A stretch of 64,000 nt of DNA from Microtetraspora fusca (GCF_001570365.1 NZ_BBYK01000038.1:418787-482786), one strand, 5' to 3'; shown: positions 9,657-18,504, numbered from the stretch's first letter. Notes: generated from the sequence alone by a model not told the origin. Made by a program: numbers and translations.

Positions 9657-10901
9657 GTGGAACTTGAGGCGTTCCGGGCGCTGCTGACACCGGAGGGGCG
9701 TACCGCGCTGGCCGAGGCCGTACGGGTGACGGCCGAGGGGCTCGACCCGGTGGCGGCGGCGACCAGGCTGCGGCGCTCGTACGACCCGGCGCTGACCTCG
9801 GCCGCCCTCACCCAGGCCGCCCTCCGGCGGCGGGCGGAGGCCAAGTTCGGCGCGGACGCCGCCGTGATGTATTTCACCCCGCACGGCGTGGAACAGACGA
9901 CCCGGGCCGAGGTGGCCGCGCACCGCGCCCGCCGCGTCGCCGCCGCCGTACCCGCCGGAGCCGGAGGGCCCCCGGCGACCGGGACGGCGGGGCCGCGCGT
10001 GCTCGACGTGTGCTGCGGGATCGGCGGCGACCTGATCGCCCTCGCCCAAGCGGGCTGCGTCGTGGACGCGGTGGACCTCGACCCGCTCACCACCGAGGTC
10101 GCCCGGGCCAACGCCGCCGCGCTCGGCCTCTCCCACCTGACCACGGTTCGTACGGCCGACGCCGCCGACACCGACCCGTCCGCGTACGACGTGCTGTTCG
10201 CCGACCCGGCCAGGCGCGGGGCACGTGGAAGGGTCTTCGACCCCATGGCCTACTCGCCCACGTGGCCGGTGACGCTTGAGCTGGCTGCCCGCGCTCCGGC
10301 GGCCTGCCTGAAGGTCGCGCCGGGCATCCCGTACGAGCTCGTCCCTGAGGGGGCCGAGGCCGAGTGGGTCTCGTACAAGGGCGAGGTGAAGGAGGCCGCG
10401 ATCTGGCTCGGCGGCCTGGCCCACGCCTCGGAGCCGGGGGCCGCCGTCCACGGGAGCGGCTTCGCGCGGCGGGCGACGCTGCTGCCGTCGGGCGAGACTC
10501 TCGTCCCGTCGGGGGCGGAGGCCGGAGTCGGACCGGTGGCCCGCTACCTGTACGAACCCGACGGGGCGGCGGTCCGGGCGCACCTGGTCGCCGAGGTCGC
10601 CGACATGGTCGGCGGCCACCTGATCGACCCCCGGATCGCCTACATCACCGGAGACGCGCTGGTGCGCACGCCGTGGGCCGCCGCCTACGAGGTGCACGAG
10701 GTCATGCCGTTCTCGCTGAAGGCGCTGCGCGCGGCGCTCAGGAAGCGCGGCGTCGGAAATGTGACGATCAAGAAGCGCGGCTCAGCCGTCGACATCGACC
10801 AATTGTCACGAAATTTGCGACTTTCGGGGAGCGATTCAGCGGTAATCGTTCTTACCCGGATCGCCGAACGCCCTTACGCATTCATTTGCCGGCCTGCCTG
10901 A
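9657..10901 (+). CDS. class I SAM-dependent methyltransferase with THUMP-like C-terminal domain
   Basis: 414 residues from the chosen GTG. Motif I VLDVCCGIGGDLIALA (115-130) and acidic loop VDAVDLDP bind S-adenosylmethionine. DVLFADPARRG takes the place of the NPPY/DPPY catalytic motif, which suggests RNA or DNA base methylation, as for related THUMP-like proteins. The C-terminal 100 residues (SLKALRAALRKRGVGNVTIK onward) look like the THUMP-like domain. Substrate unknown. The GTG at 9657 is preferred because TAGCGT ends 8 nt before it, a leaderless arrangement; an in-frame GTG at 9630 is the alternative. The last 100 bp are AT-richer than the body. Confidence 0.8.
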   Translation: MELEAFRALLTPEGRTALAEAVRVTAEGLDPVAAATRLRRSYDPALTSAALTQAALRRRAEAKFGADAAVMYFTPHGVEQTTRAEVAAHRARRVAAAVPAGAGGPPATGTAGPRVLDVCCGIGGDLIALAQAGCVVDAVDLDPLTTEVARANAAALGLSHLTTVRTADAADTDPSAYDVLFADPARRGARGRVFDPMAYSPTWPVTLELAARAPAACLKVAPGIPYELVPEGAEAEWVSYKGEVKEAAIWLGGLAHASEPGAAVHGSGFARRATLLPSGETLVPSGAEAGVGPVARYLYEPDGAAVRAHLVAEVADMVGGHLIDPRIAYITGDALVRTPWAAAYEVHEVMPFSLKALRAALRKRGVGNVTIKKRGSAVDIDQLSRNLRLSGSDSAVIVLTRIAERPYAFICRPA

Positions 10902-11074
10902 CCTGGTGTTATTTCCAATTCCGACAATCCGGCGATAACCACGGCGTTTCTCCGTCCGCCCCAAAAGCGACGCCGTACGCGGCTACAGTGGGCGGTCGGG
11001 CGTGCCTCGCCCGATCACGAATCCCTCGAAACCGGACCAACCCGCCGCATTTTCGGTGCGCGAAGGAGCTTTCG

Positions 11075-11899
11075 GTGGACCACTCGAGCCACGGCCTCCT
11101 CCAATCTGGCAGCCAGACCGCCGTCTCCGAGCGGATGCGCGAGCTGCTGGCCCGCGCGGCGCAGGATCACGTCTACGAGCAGCGCACCCATGGCGCGGTG
11201 CTCGACGAGATCCGCCAGCGTCTCGAAGGCATGGAATGGCTGCTCCGCGAGCTTCGCGAGCGCGGGCTCGGGGGAATCGGCGGCCTCGCGGGCATGGTCG
11301 AGGCGGTCGGCGACCAGATCGACGTCCTTTCCGCGAAACCCCCGACCTGGGCCGAGAGCCTCGCCCGGCTCGTCGAGGTGGTCAGCGACCAGATCGAGGA
11401 GGTCGGAGAGCGCGTGGACCGGCTCCAGACCGGCGTGGACGCGGCCGCCGGCCGCTTCAGCCGACTCGACGGCGCCATCGGCGAGCTGGCCCGGGCCGCG
11501 GAGCGGCTGCGCGGGCAGCTCGACGGCGTCGAGGGCCGGATCGCCGCCGTGGAGGGCCGCCTGGCTGCAACGGAGGAGCACCTGACCGCCCTACGGGCGC
11601 ACATGGGCGGCGTGACCGCCACACTCGGTGCGACGGACGCCAGGATCAACACGATCGACGGGCATCTGAGCCGCCACGACGACCGCTTCGATGTCGTGGA
11701 GGGCCGGATCGACGGCCGCTTCACCACCCTCGACGAGCATCTGATCTCGACCGAGACCCGCCTCACCGGCCGCGTGGACGCCGTCCGGCAGCGGGTGGAG
11801 GAGGTCGGCCGCCGGGTCGCGGAGATCCAGCGAGGGGCTGTGGCCCCATCGGAGGCCGCACAGACCCCGAACGCCGTGGCCCGGCAGCGGCAGCTCTGA
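11075..11899 (+). CDS. heptad-repeat coiled-coil protein
   Basis: 274 residues, no signal peptide or membrane segment. The start is the GTG at 11075, with AAGGAG 6 nt upstream. From about residue 105 to 265 the sequence is a long run of seven-residue repeats such as GVEGRIA-AVEGRLA-ATEEHLT-ALRAHMG, with Ile/Leu/Val/Phe at the last core position. This predicts an extended parallel coiled coil. The C-terminal tail is polar. It probably acts as a scaffold or spacer in the cytoplasm. Function not recognised. Convergent with tsaD, with a shared terminator. Confidence 0.7.
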   Translation: MDHSSHGLLQSGSQTAVSERMRELLARAAQDHVYEQRTHGAVLDEIRQRLEGMEWLLRELRERGLGGIGGLAGMVEAVGDQIDVLSAKPPTWAESLARLVEVVSDQIEEVGERVDRLQTGVDAAAGRFSRLDGAIGELARAAERLRGQLDGVEGRIAAVEGRLAATEEHLTALRAHMGGVTATLGATDARINTIDGHLSRHDDRFDVVEGRIDGRFTTLDEHLISTETRLTGRVDAVRQRVEEVGRRVAEIQRGAVAPSEAAQTPNAVARQRQL

Positions 11900-11981
11900 C
11901 CGTCCCCTGGTCGGCCCAGAGCCGGCCACGCGCTGCGCTGTCAGCTGTCAGGCCGAGCTCGCGAACGGTCGGCACAGCCCA

Positions 11982-12005
11982 ACCCTCGCCCGTCCAGGCG
12001 AGGGT
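11982..12005. terminator. bidirectional hairpin between coiled-coil gene and tsaD
   Basis: Perfect 9-bp stem ACCCTCGCC/GGCGAGGGT with a 6-nt loop, immediately beyond the tsaD stop at 12011 and 83 bp after the + strand gene. Confidence 0.6.
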
Positions 12006-12010
12006 GCGGG

Positions 12011-13048
12011 TCAGACGTTGACGGTCGTGATGGGCAGCGACGAGTCGGCCGGGATGTCCAGCGTGGACGGCTGGATGCCCGCCGCTATCAGCTCGGAGCC
12101 CAGCGCGGCCACCATGGCGCCGTTGTCGGTGCACAGGCCCGGCCGGGGCACGCGGAGCCGTACGCCCGCCGCGTCGCAGCGCTCCTGAGCGAGCGCGCGC
12201 AGCCGCGAGTTGGCCGCCACACCGCCGCCGATGAGCAGGTCCTTCACGTCATAGCGGCGGCACGCCTGGAGCGCCTTGCGGGTCAGCACGTCCACGACCG
12301 CCTCCTGGAAGGACGCGGCCACGTCGGCGACCGGGATCGTCTCACCCGCGGCCGTACGCGCCTCGACCCAGCGGGCGACCGCCGTCTTGAGCCCCGAGAA
12401 CGAGAAGTCGAACGTGCCGTCGTCGTACTTGCCGCGCGGGAACGCGATGGCCGTACCCGAACCGGACGTCGCGGAGCGGTCGATGTGCGGGCCGCCGGGG
12501 AACGGCAGGCCGAGCACCCTGGCGACCTTGTCGAACGCCTCACCGGCGGCGTCGTCCACGGTCGAGCCGAGCGAGATCACGTCCTGGGCGACGTCGGGGA
12601 CCAGCAGCAGCGACGAGTGGCCGCCGGACACCAGCAGGGCGATCGACGGCTTGGGCAGCGGCCCGTGTTCGAGCTGGTCCACCGCGACGTGGGCGGCGAG
12701 GTGGTTGACGCCGTAGAGCGGGACGCCCAGCCCCAGCGAGTACGCCTTGGCCGCGGCGACGCCGACGAGCAGCGCACCGGCCAGGCCGGGGCCCGCGGTG
12801 ACCGCGACGGCGTCGATGTCGGAGAAGCGCAGACCGGCCTTGGCCAGTGCGCTCTCCACGGTGGGGGCCATGGCCTCCAGGTGCGCGCGCGAGGCCACCT
12901 CGGGCACCACACCGCCGAAGCGGGCGTGCTCCTCCATGCTGGAGGCGATCGTGTTCGCCAGCAGCGTGTGGCCGCGGACCAGGCCGATCCCCGTCTCGTC
13001 GCAGGACGTCTCGATCCCCAGGACGATCGGCTCGTCACGCCCGCTCAT
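12011..13048 (-). CDS. tsaD: tRNA N6-threonylcarbamoyladenosine transferase TsaD
   Basis: Transfers the threonylcarbamoyl group to A37 of ANN-decoding tRNAs, working with TsaB and TsaE, both encoded nearby. 345 residues with the ASKHA fold: [10 protein letters not shown] (11-20), metal-binding histidines in NHLAAH (H116, H120), [10 protein letters not shown], and the C-terminal [12 protein letters not shown] with the metal-ligand Asp. The ATG at 13048 is chosen over the GTG at 13054 because AGGAGG lies 5 nt before it. The gene start overlaps the rimI end by 14 bp. Confidence 0.97.
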   Translation of the reverse strand: MSGRDEPIVLGIETSCDETGIGLVRGHTLLANTIASSMEEHARFGGVVPEVASRAHLEAMAPTVESALAKAGLRFSDIDAVAVTAGPGLAGALLVGVAAAKAYSLGLGVPLYGVNHLAAHVAVDQLEHGPLPKPSIALLVSGGHSSLLLVPDVAQDVISLGSTVDDAAGEAFDKVARVLGLPFPGGPHIDRSATSGSGTAIAFPRGKYDDGTFDFSFSGLKTAVARWVEARTAAGETIPVADVAASFQEAVVDVLTRKALQACRRYDVKDLLIGGGVAANSRLRALAQERCDAAGVRLRVPRPGLCTDNGAMVAALGSELIAAGIQPSTLDIPADSSLPITTVNV

Positions 13049-13505
13049 GCGCACCTCCTCTGAGATCCCGCACCATGGTGATGGCGTCGGTCCCGTCGTC
13101 GTAGTAGTTCCGCCGGACGCCGAGCCGCTCGAAACCGAACCGCTCGTACATCGCCTGAGCGGGCGCGTTGTCCGAGCGGACCTCCAGGAAGACCTCGCGC
13201 GCGCCGCGCCGCTCCGCCTCGGCGAGCAACTCGGCCAGCAGGGCGGCGCCGATGCCGGACCTGCGGTGCCCGGCGAGGACGGCGATCGTCTGCACGTCGG
13301 CCTGGTCGGCGGCGGCGGCCAGGCCCGCGTATCCGACGATCTTGTCGCCGTCCACCGCGACCACGTAGTGCCGGGTGCGCGGCTGGTCGTCGATCTCGCC
13401 GCGCAGCATCGCCTCGCTCCAGGCGTCGAGCGGGAACGTGACCCGCTCGATCTCGACCACGGCGGGCAGATCCTCCGTGGTCATCTGGCGCAGGACGGCG
13501 GTCAC
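13035..13505 (-). CDS. rimI: ribosomal-protein-alanine N-acetyltransferase RimI (GNAT family)
   Basis: 156-residue GNAT acetyltransferase. The acetyl-CoA loop is seen in [20 protein letters not shown] (R/Q-x-x-G-x-G/A), and the C-terminal part shows [20 protein letters not shown], typical of RimI. It is expected to acetylate N-terminal Ala of ribosomal protein S18 or other N-termini. It lies between tsaB and tsaD, the common actinobacterial order. Its GTG start overlaps the tsaB stop (GTGA), so the two are translationally coupled. Confidence 0.92.
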   Translation of the reverse strand: MTAVLRQMTTEDLPAVVEIERVTFPLDAWSEAMLRGEIDDQPRTRHYVVAVDGDKIVGYAGLAAAADQADVQTIAVLAGHRRSGIGAALLAELLAEAERRGAREVFLEVRSDNAPAQAMYERFGFERLGVRRNYYDDGTDAITMVRDLRGGAHERA

Positions 13506-14224
13506 GCGGTCACCTTCTTCGGCGCGCCGGGGATCTGCGCGTCCGGCCTGCGCAGGTAGATCGGCCGCGCCGGGCCGAGCACGGCCAGCTCGATGGCCTG
13601 CTCGACCGAGTCGATCCGCCCGTCGGGCACCCGTGCCAGTTCGGCCGCCCGCTCGGGGGTCAGCCCGGCCAGGTGCTCGGCGGCGAGCGCGGCGAGCGCC
13701 CCCGCGGACGGGTACTCCGGGTCGGCGACGCGGTCCGGCCCGATCGTCTCGGCGTAGATGCGGGCGCCCGCGCCGATCACCGGAAGCTCTCCCGGGAGGT
13801 CGTGCGGCCGGTCCACGCGCGGCCCGTCCAGGCGGGTGCGCGCGTCGCCGTACCGCGCCCAGAAGACCTCCTTGCGCCGGGCGTCGGTCGCCACCAGGAA
13901 CGGCTCGGTGCGGCCGGAGGCGAACGCGATCGCGTCGAGCGTGCAGATGCCGTACGCGTGGACGCCGACGGTCGCGGCCAGAGCGCTCGCGGTCATCAGC
14001 CCGACCCGCAGGCCCGTGTACGGCCCGGGGCCGGCTCCGGCGACGACGGCGGTCACATCACGTAGGGAGGCGTCGCACTCACGTAGGACGCGCTCGACCG
14101 CGGGAGCGAGCAGCTCGCCGTGGCGTCGAGCGTCGACCGTCGTCGACTCGGCCAGCACGCGGGCGCCGTCGTGCAACGCGGCCGTGACTGCGGGGGTAGC
14201 GGTATCCAAGGCCAAGACCAGCAC
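13502..14224 (-). CDS. tsaB: threonylcarbamoyladenosine biosynthesis protein TsaB
   Basis: Inactive TsaD-like partner that assembles with TsaD and TsaE to form t6A37. 240 residues from GTG 14224: VLVLALDTATPAVTAAL at the N-terminus, GAGPGPYTGLRVGLMTASAL in the middle, then a divergent C-terminal half. A TTG three codons upstream is open, but the GTG is preferred: TAGGCT (14238-14233) ends 8 nt before it, as at other apparently leaderless genes here. First gene of tsaB-rimI-tsaD. Confidence 0.94.
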   Translation of the reverse strand: MLVLALDTATPAVTAALHDGARVLAESTTVDARRHGELLAPAVERVLRECDASLRDVTAVVAGAGPGPYTGLRVGLMTASALAATVGVHAYGICTLDAIAFASGRTEPFLVATDARRKEVFWARYGDARTRLDGPRVDRPHDLPGELPVIGAGARIYAETIGPDRVADPEYPSAGALAALAAEHLAGLTPERAAELARVPDGRIDSVEQAIELAVLGPARPIYLRRPDAQIPGAPKKVTA

Positions 14225-14283
14225 AAAGGCCAAGCCTAGCCGCTGTCGGATCCCCTCCGTCCCGGAGAAGCGCGACCTGGACG

Positions 14284-14844
14284 CTATGCGCGAGGATCAC
14301 TCCCGGCCGGGGAGGCGTAGACGATGACGTTGTCGCGGTACTCGTGCCGGGCCCAGTCGAAGCTGCCGCCGCAGGTGATCAGGCGTAGGCCGTCCTCGGT
14401 GTACACCCGCTCGGCGGGGAAGTCGTCCTTGGACACCCGCTCGACGGAGTCGACGCGGTATTCGGCCGTTTTGCCGTCGCTGCGCAGCACTTTGACCACC
14501 TGCCCCTTGCGCAGCTCGCGCAGCCGATAGAAGACCGCGGGCGCGGTCTTCGTGTCCACATGGCCGATGATCACGGACGCACCGCCGTCGCCGGGGACGG
14601 CACTGCCGGTGTACCACCCGGCCGTCCCGGGCTTGTCGAACGGCGGGAGCTCCACGTCGCCCTCCTTGGAGAGGCCGAGCTTCATCAGCGGGGCCTTCAG
14701 CTTCAGCGCGGGGATGTCGATGCGCTTGGGCACGATCGCGGAGACCGGGGCGGCGGGCTGCTCACCCTGCCGGTGGCTCATCGCGAACAACACCAACCCG
14801 GTGGCGATCCCGGCTATGACCACCTTCCGGGACGAACCGGCCAA
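14284..14844 (-). CDS. class F sortase
   Basis: Membrane-anchored cysteine transpeptidase that joins proteins to the cell wall, or a related processing enzyme. 186 residues. An N-terminal membrane anchor (about 7-22) is followed by a sortase beta barrel. Catalytic residues are visible: His95 in VIIGHVDTKT, Cys158 in LRLITCGGSF and Arg170 in HEYRDNVIVY. The small size and LITCGG motif fit class F of high-GC actinobacteria. The gene upstream ends 2 bp before it and encodes a secreted protein with a C-terminal anchor, its likely substrate. Confidence 0.9.
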   Translation of the reverse strand: MAGSSRKVVIAGIATGLVLFAMSHRQGEQPAAPVSAIVPKRIDIPALKLKAPLMKLGLSKEGDVELPPFDKPGTAGWYTGSAVPGDGGASVIIGHVDTKTAPAVFYRLRELRKGQVVKVLRSDGKTAEYRVDSVERVSKDDFPAERVYTEDGLRLITCGGSFDWARHEYRDNVIVYASPAGSDPRA

Positions 14845-14846
14845 AT

Positions 14847-15479
14847 TCAGCCCCTCGCGCGCCTGCGCGCCACTCCGACCGCGACCCCGGCGGCCACGAC
14901 GACGGCGACCGCGGTCGCGCCGACGGGCAGGCCCGAGTCCTCCTCGGGCGCGCCCGCCGCCGTGCCGCCGCCGCCCGCGTGCGGGGCGCGGGTGGGGATC
15001 TTCGTGGGCGTGTGCTCGGGGGCGGCCTTCCCGGTGACCTTGAGGGAGGCGCTGCCGATGTCGTTGGTGGCCTCGCAGCGCACCTCGACCTTGTAGCCGC
15101 CCGGCTTGGCCTCGGCCCGGACGTTGGCGCCACCGCGGACCTGCGGGACGCCCGGAGTCGAGTCGGGCGAGGCCGTGTCAGTGGGGGCGACCAGCGTCAC
15201 CAGGCCGGTGAACGCCTCCGAGCGCGCGGTGGCGCGATAGTCGGTGCCGCCCTGCGGCAGCGGGCAGTACGCCGTGATGTGGACGGTCCGGGTGGAGCCG
15301 CCCTCGACCTTGGCGGGCTCGACGGTGACCCGGATGTCCTGACGGGGCACGGTGGCCGACGGCGACGCCTGCTCCTCCGATGCGGAGGGGGTGGATCCGG
15401 CCGTCTGCGCTTCGGCGGTGCAGCCCAGCGCGCCGAGCAGGATCGTTCCCATGGCGACAGCGAGCCTGACCTTGATCAT
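14847..15479 (-). CDS. secreted cell-surface protein, probable sortase substrate
   Basis: 210 residues. N-terminal signal peptide MIKVRLAVAMGTILLGALGC, whose Cys20 could be a lipobox cysteine although the -3 residue is Ala. A Ser/Thr/Pro-rich stretch follows, then an Ig-like beta-rich domain (about 45-150), a flexible Pro/Gly linker, and a C-terminus of LPVGA (184-188), a hydrophobic helix and RRRARG. That order (motif, helix, positive tail) is the layout of a sorting signal, with LPVGA in place of LPxTG. Co-transcribed with the class F sortase. GGAGGGG precedes the ATG. Exact function unknown. Confidence 0.7.
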   Translation of the reverse strand: MIKVRLAVAMGTILLGALGCTAEAQTAGSTPSASEEQASPSATVPRQDIRVTVEPAKVEGGSTRTVHITAYCPLPQGGTDYRATARSEAFTGLVTLVAPTDTASPDSTPGVPQVRGGANVRAEAKPGGYKVEVRCEATNDIGSASLKVTGKAAPEHTPTKIPTRAPHAGGGGTAAGAPEEDSGLPVGATAVAVVVAAGVAVGVARRRARG

Positions 15480-15512
15480 CCGACCACCCCTCCGGACCCT
15501 GTATACCCCGAA

Positions 15513-15518
15513 AATCTA
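15513..15518 (-). promoter_or_regulatory. -10 element of the sortase operon
   Basis: TAGATT on the minus strand, 34 bp upstream of the surface-protein start and close to the actinobacterial -10 consensus. I see no good -35. An inverted repeat (TGATTC-N5-GAATCA, 15552-15568) about 35 bp upstream could be an activator or repressor site. Confidence 0.5.
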
Positions 15519-15551
15519 TGCCAATCCATGGCTAAGGATCTTCTTGTTGGG

Positions 15552-15568
15552 TGATTCAGAACGAATCA
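15552..15568. promoter_or_regulatory. inverted repeat upstream of sortase operon
   Basis: TGATTC-AGAAC-GAATCA, 6-bp arms, located between the divergent -10 of the sortase operon and the tsaE 3' end. Possible operator; no named regulator. Confidence 0.35.
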
Positions 15569-15619
15569 GTTGGGCACCGGATCGGACCGGATTTCGGCTG
15601 CTCGGGGAGGGGGTTTCGG

Positions 15620-16075
15620 CTAGACCAGAGACGCCGGGACGGCGGACCAGCGCTCGCCGACCCCGCGGAGCCGTACTCGCCGCTCCTCGCCCTCGGCACC
15701 GCGCTCGATGAGCACCTCCAGGCGGTCGTCGGCGAGGCCCTCGACGAGCCCCTCGCCCCACTCCACGACGGTGACCGAGTCCTCGAGGGAGGCGTCCAGG
15801 TCGAGGTCGTCGACCTCCAGCGCGCCGCCGATGCGGTACGCGTCCACGTGCACCAGGGCCGGGCCACCGGACAGCGACGGGTGCACCCGCGCGATGACGA
15901 ACGTCGGCGACGTGATCGGGCCGCGAACCTTCAGCCCCTCGCCGACGCCCTGCACCAGCGTGGTCTTACCCGCCCCGAGGGGCCCGGTGAGCACCACGAG
16001 ATCGCCCGGGCGCAGCAACTCCGCGATCTCCGCGCCCAGCGCCCGTGTCTCCTCGGTGGTACGGACGGTTCTCAC
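15620..16075 (-). CDS. tsaE: tRNA threonylcarbamoyladenosine biosynthesis ATPase TsaE
   Basis: P-loop ATPase that drives turnover of the TsaB-TsaD complex in t6A synthesis. 151 residues from GTG 16075, chosen because GGAGGAG lies 6 nt upstream. Walker A is TGPLGAGKTTL (30-40). SPTFVIARVH and the Walker-B-like HVDAYRIGG, then VVEWGEGL, are the TsaE signatures. It lies 1.4 kb from tsaB, separated by the sortase pair, which is unusual for a functionally linked set. Confidence 0.95.
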   Translation of the reverse strand: MRTVRTTEETRALGAEIAELLRPGDLVVLTGPLGAGKTTLVQGVGEGLKVRGPITSPTFVIARVHPSLSGGPALVHVDAYRIGGALEVDDLDLDASLEDSVTVVEWGEGLVEGLADDRLEVLIERGAEGEERRVRLRGVGERWSAVPASLV

Positions 16076-16155
16076 TGGTCGCTCCTCCGTTCGGCCGGGA
16101 TCGCCCGGCCGCTCGCCTGACTTCCACACCGGTAACTCACTGTACGGCTGTGTCT

Positions 16156-16230
16156 ATGGCGCTCGCTCCGCTCACGCGGGCTCGGCGCCGTAATGATTGA
16201 TGGTGCTCGCGCGGGCTCGGGGCGCCCTTT
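16156..16230 (+). repeat. dispersed intergenic repeat, copy 3 (compound)
   Basis: Combines the first part of copy 1 (ATGGCGCTCGCTCCGCTC) with the GGCGCCGTAATGATTGATGG block of copy 2, then GGGCTCGGGGCGCCCTT. Lies between the hydrolase stop and tsaE start. Confidence 0.65.
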
Positions 16231-16240
16231 CGGCGGGGGA

Positions 16241-17293
16241 TCAGGCTTCGTCGCGTTCGACTCGCTTGAGGAGCTCGCGGAGCGCGTTGTTGACCACGGC
16301 CGGGCTCTCCAACTGGACGAGGTGTGACGCGTTGGGGACGGTGGTGAGCTGGGCCGTCGGCACGGCCGCGGCGATGGCGCGGCTGTGGTCGAGCGGGGTC
16401 AGCCAGTCGCGCTCGCCGACGATGATCGAGGTGGGGACGGTGTTGAGCACGTCGAGCGCGGTCAGCTTGTCGTGGGACATGAGCGCCGGGTAGAAGTCCG
16501 CGATCACCTCGGACGGGGTGGCCCTGATCATGGACTCGACGAAGTCCACCACGGTCGGGCTGACGTTCTTGGAATCGCCGAACCCGAGATGGCGCAGGGC
16601 AAGGAAGGCGACGTCGTTGCCGGCCTCGCGCCCCCGGTCCACCAGCGCGCCGCGCTTGCGCATGATCGACACCGCCGACGGGACCGCCTTGTGCACGATC
16701 TTCGACACCAGCGCGGGCAGGCCGAGCGTGAGCTCGGCCAGCTTGCCCGCCGACGTGGAGATGAGCGCCACGCCGCGTACCTTGTCGTCGAACAGCTCCG
16801 GCCGCCGCTCCGCCAGCGCCATGATCGTCATGCCGCCCATGGAGTGGCCGACGAGCACGCACGGGCCGGGGACCAGTTTCTCGATCACGAGCGCGAGGTC
16901 CTCGCCCAGGCGCTCGATCGTGCAGTCGCTCGCCTCGGCCCGCGCCGACGCGCCGTGGCAACGCTGGTCCCACGTCACCAGCCGGTACGACCCGCGCAGC
17001 TCGCGCCGCTGGTAGTGCCAGGAGTCCGAGGCCAGGCAGTAGCCGTGACACAGCACCACGGTGAGGGGAGCGTCCTCCGGACCGTCGACCTCGGCGTGGA
17101 TCAGCACGCCGTCGGAGGTGGTCAGCGTCACCTCGCGGCCGCGGATCTCGCCGAAGGGCTCGCTCGCCTCAAGGTCGGGGCGCAGCCGTATCCGGCCGAC
17201 GGCGTACCGCTTCGCCATGGCCGCCGCCGCCGCGCCCGCCGAGGCGGCGCCCACCACGGCACCGGCGATCCCGACTTTGCGGCGTGTGCTCAT
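16241..17293 (-). CDS. alpha/beta-fold hydrolase with N-terminal membrane anchor
   Basis: 350 residues. An Ala-rich hydrophobic N-terminus (about 7-27) looks like an uncleaved signal anchor. The catalytic triad is visible: Ser151 in VGHSMGG, Asp in VGERDWLTP and His in NASHLVQLE. The oxyanion region is VVLCHGYCLASDSW. The substrate cannot be read from sequence; esterase, lipase or haloperoxidase-like activity are all possible. GGAGGG precedes the ATG. Between alr and tsaE on the same strand, 35 bp after alr, so likely co-transcribed with it. Confidence 0.85.
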   Translation of the reverse strand: MSTRRKVGIAGAVVGAASAGAAAAAMAKRYAVGRIRLRPDLEASEPFGEIRGREVTLTTSDGVLIHAEVDGPEDAPLTVVLCHGYCLASDSWHYQRRELRGSYRLVTWDQRCHGASARAEASDCTIERLGEDLALVIEKLVPGPCVLVGHSMGGMTIMALAERRPELFDDKVRGVALISTSAGKLAELTLGLPALVSKIVHKAVPSAVSIMRKRGALVDRGREAGNDVAFLALRHLGFGDSKNVSPTVVDFVESMIRATPSEVIADFYPALMSHDKLTALDVLNTVPTSIIVGERDWLTPLDHSRAIAAAVPTAQLTTVPNASHLVQLESPAVVNNALRELLKRVERDEA

Positions 17294-17328
17294 TCCTGCC
17301 CTCCTCGTGACGGCTGCGCGCCGTCCGC

Positions 17329-18504
17329 CTAGTCCGCCTGATCTCCGCGCTCGTCTGCGTAAACACGCGGGACGCGAGATCCGATCCTGGTCACGATCTC
17401 ATGCGTGATCGTGCCGAGGGAATCGGCCCACTCCTGGCAGGTGGGCTCGCCCCGCGTGCCGGGCCCGAAGAGGATCACCTCGTCGCCCTCGGCCACGACG
17501 TCGTCGCCCGCGTCCACGACGAACTGGTCCATGCAGACCCGGCCCGAGATGCGCCGCCTGCGGCCGGCGAGCAGCACCTCCGCCCGGTTGGTGGCGCCGC
17601 GCAGGATGCCGTCCGCGTAGCCGAGGGGCACCAGCGCCAGCGTCGTCTCGCGCTCGGTGACGTACAGGTGGCCGTAGGAGACGCCGGAGCCGGCGGGGAC
17701 CCGCTTGGCCTGGGCGAGCCGCGCCACGAGCGTCATGGCCGGGCGCAGCCCGAAGTCTCCCATCTCGGGGATCGGGCTCAGTCCGTACGAGGCGATGCCC
17801 GACCGGACCATGTCGTACCGCGCCTGCGGGAGAGTGAAGGTGGCGGCGGAGTTGGCGATGTGCCGGATCGCGTCGCTCGGCACGCGCATCGCGTCGGCGA
17901 TCCGCAGCGCCTCGCCGAACACGGCGAGCTGGGCCTCGATGGCCGGGTGCCCGGGGATGTCCGAGCAGGCGAAGTGGGACCACATGCCGACGATCTCGAC
18001 GACGCCCTCGGCCCGCGCGGCCAGCGCGGACTCGATCAGCGCGGGCCAGGCCGACAGCGGAGCGCCGCCCCGCGACATCCCGGTGTCCACCTCCAGGTGG
18101 ACCCGGGCGATGCGGCCGGTGCGCGCGGCGGCGGCCACGATCGCGTCGATCACCCAGGGGGCGCTCGCGGACAGCTCCACACCCTGGAGCAGCGCCTCGT
18201 CCAGCGGCTCGTCCGGCGTGATGAGCCAGGCGAGGATCGGCGCGGTGACCCCCTCGGCGCGCAGGGCCAGCGCCTCGCGGATGAACGCGGTGCCGAGCCT
18301 CGTCGCCCCACCCTCCAGGGCGGCCCGCGCGCAGGGGACCAGGCCGTGGCCGTAAGCGTCGGCCTTCACCGCGACCATGATCTCGGCACCGGCCGCCCGC
18401 TCGCGGAGGAGTCCGACGTTGTGCCGGATCGCCGCGAGGTCCACCCTCGCTTCGGCAGGGGTCCGGACCTGGTCTTTCGTGTCCACGACGATCGGGAAAC
18501 TCAT
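17329..18504 (-). CDS. alr: alanine racemase
   Basis: PLP enzyme that interconverts L- and D-alanine for peptidoglycan. 391 residues. PLP-binding Lys47 lies in VAVKADAYGHG. The barrel shows EVDTGMSRGG and ANSAATF; the catalytic Tyr of the C-terminal domain lies in GSGVSYGHLYV; RVCMDQFVVD follows. The last 15 residues are a variable basic/acidic tail. The hydrolase gene follows at 35 bp; nnr is 59 bp upstream. Confidence 0.96.
   Translation of the reverse strand: MSFPIVVDTKDQVRTPAEARVDLAAIRHNVGLLRERAAGAEIMVAVKADAYGHGLVPCARAALEGGATRLGTAFIREALALRAEGVTAPILAWLITPDEPLDEALLQGVELSASAPWVIDAIVAAAARTGRIARVHLEVDTGMSRGGAPLSAWPALIESALAARAEGVVEIVGMWSHFACSDIPGHPAIEAQLAVFGEALRIADAMRVPSDAIRHIANSAATFTLPQARYDMVRSGIASYGLSPIPEMGDFGLRPAMTLVARLAQAKRVPAGSGVSYGHLYVTERETTLALVPLGYADGILRGATNRAEVLLAGRRRRISGRVCMDQFVVDAGDDVVAEGDEVILFGPGTRGEPTCQEWADSLGTITHEIVTRIGSRVPRVYADERGDQAD

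Noticed and set aside
13048-13054. GTG at 13054 as tsaD start
   Set aside because: It overlaps the Shine-Dalgarno that serves the ATG at 13048.
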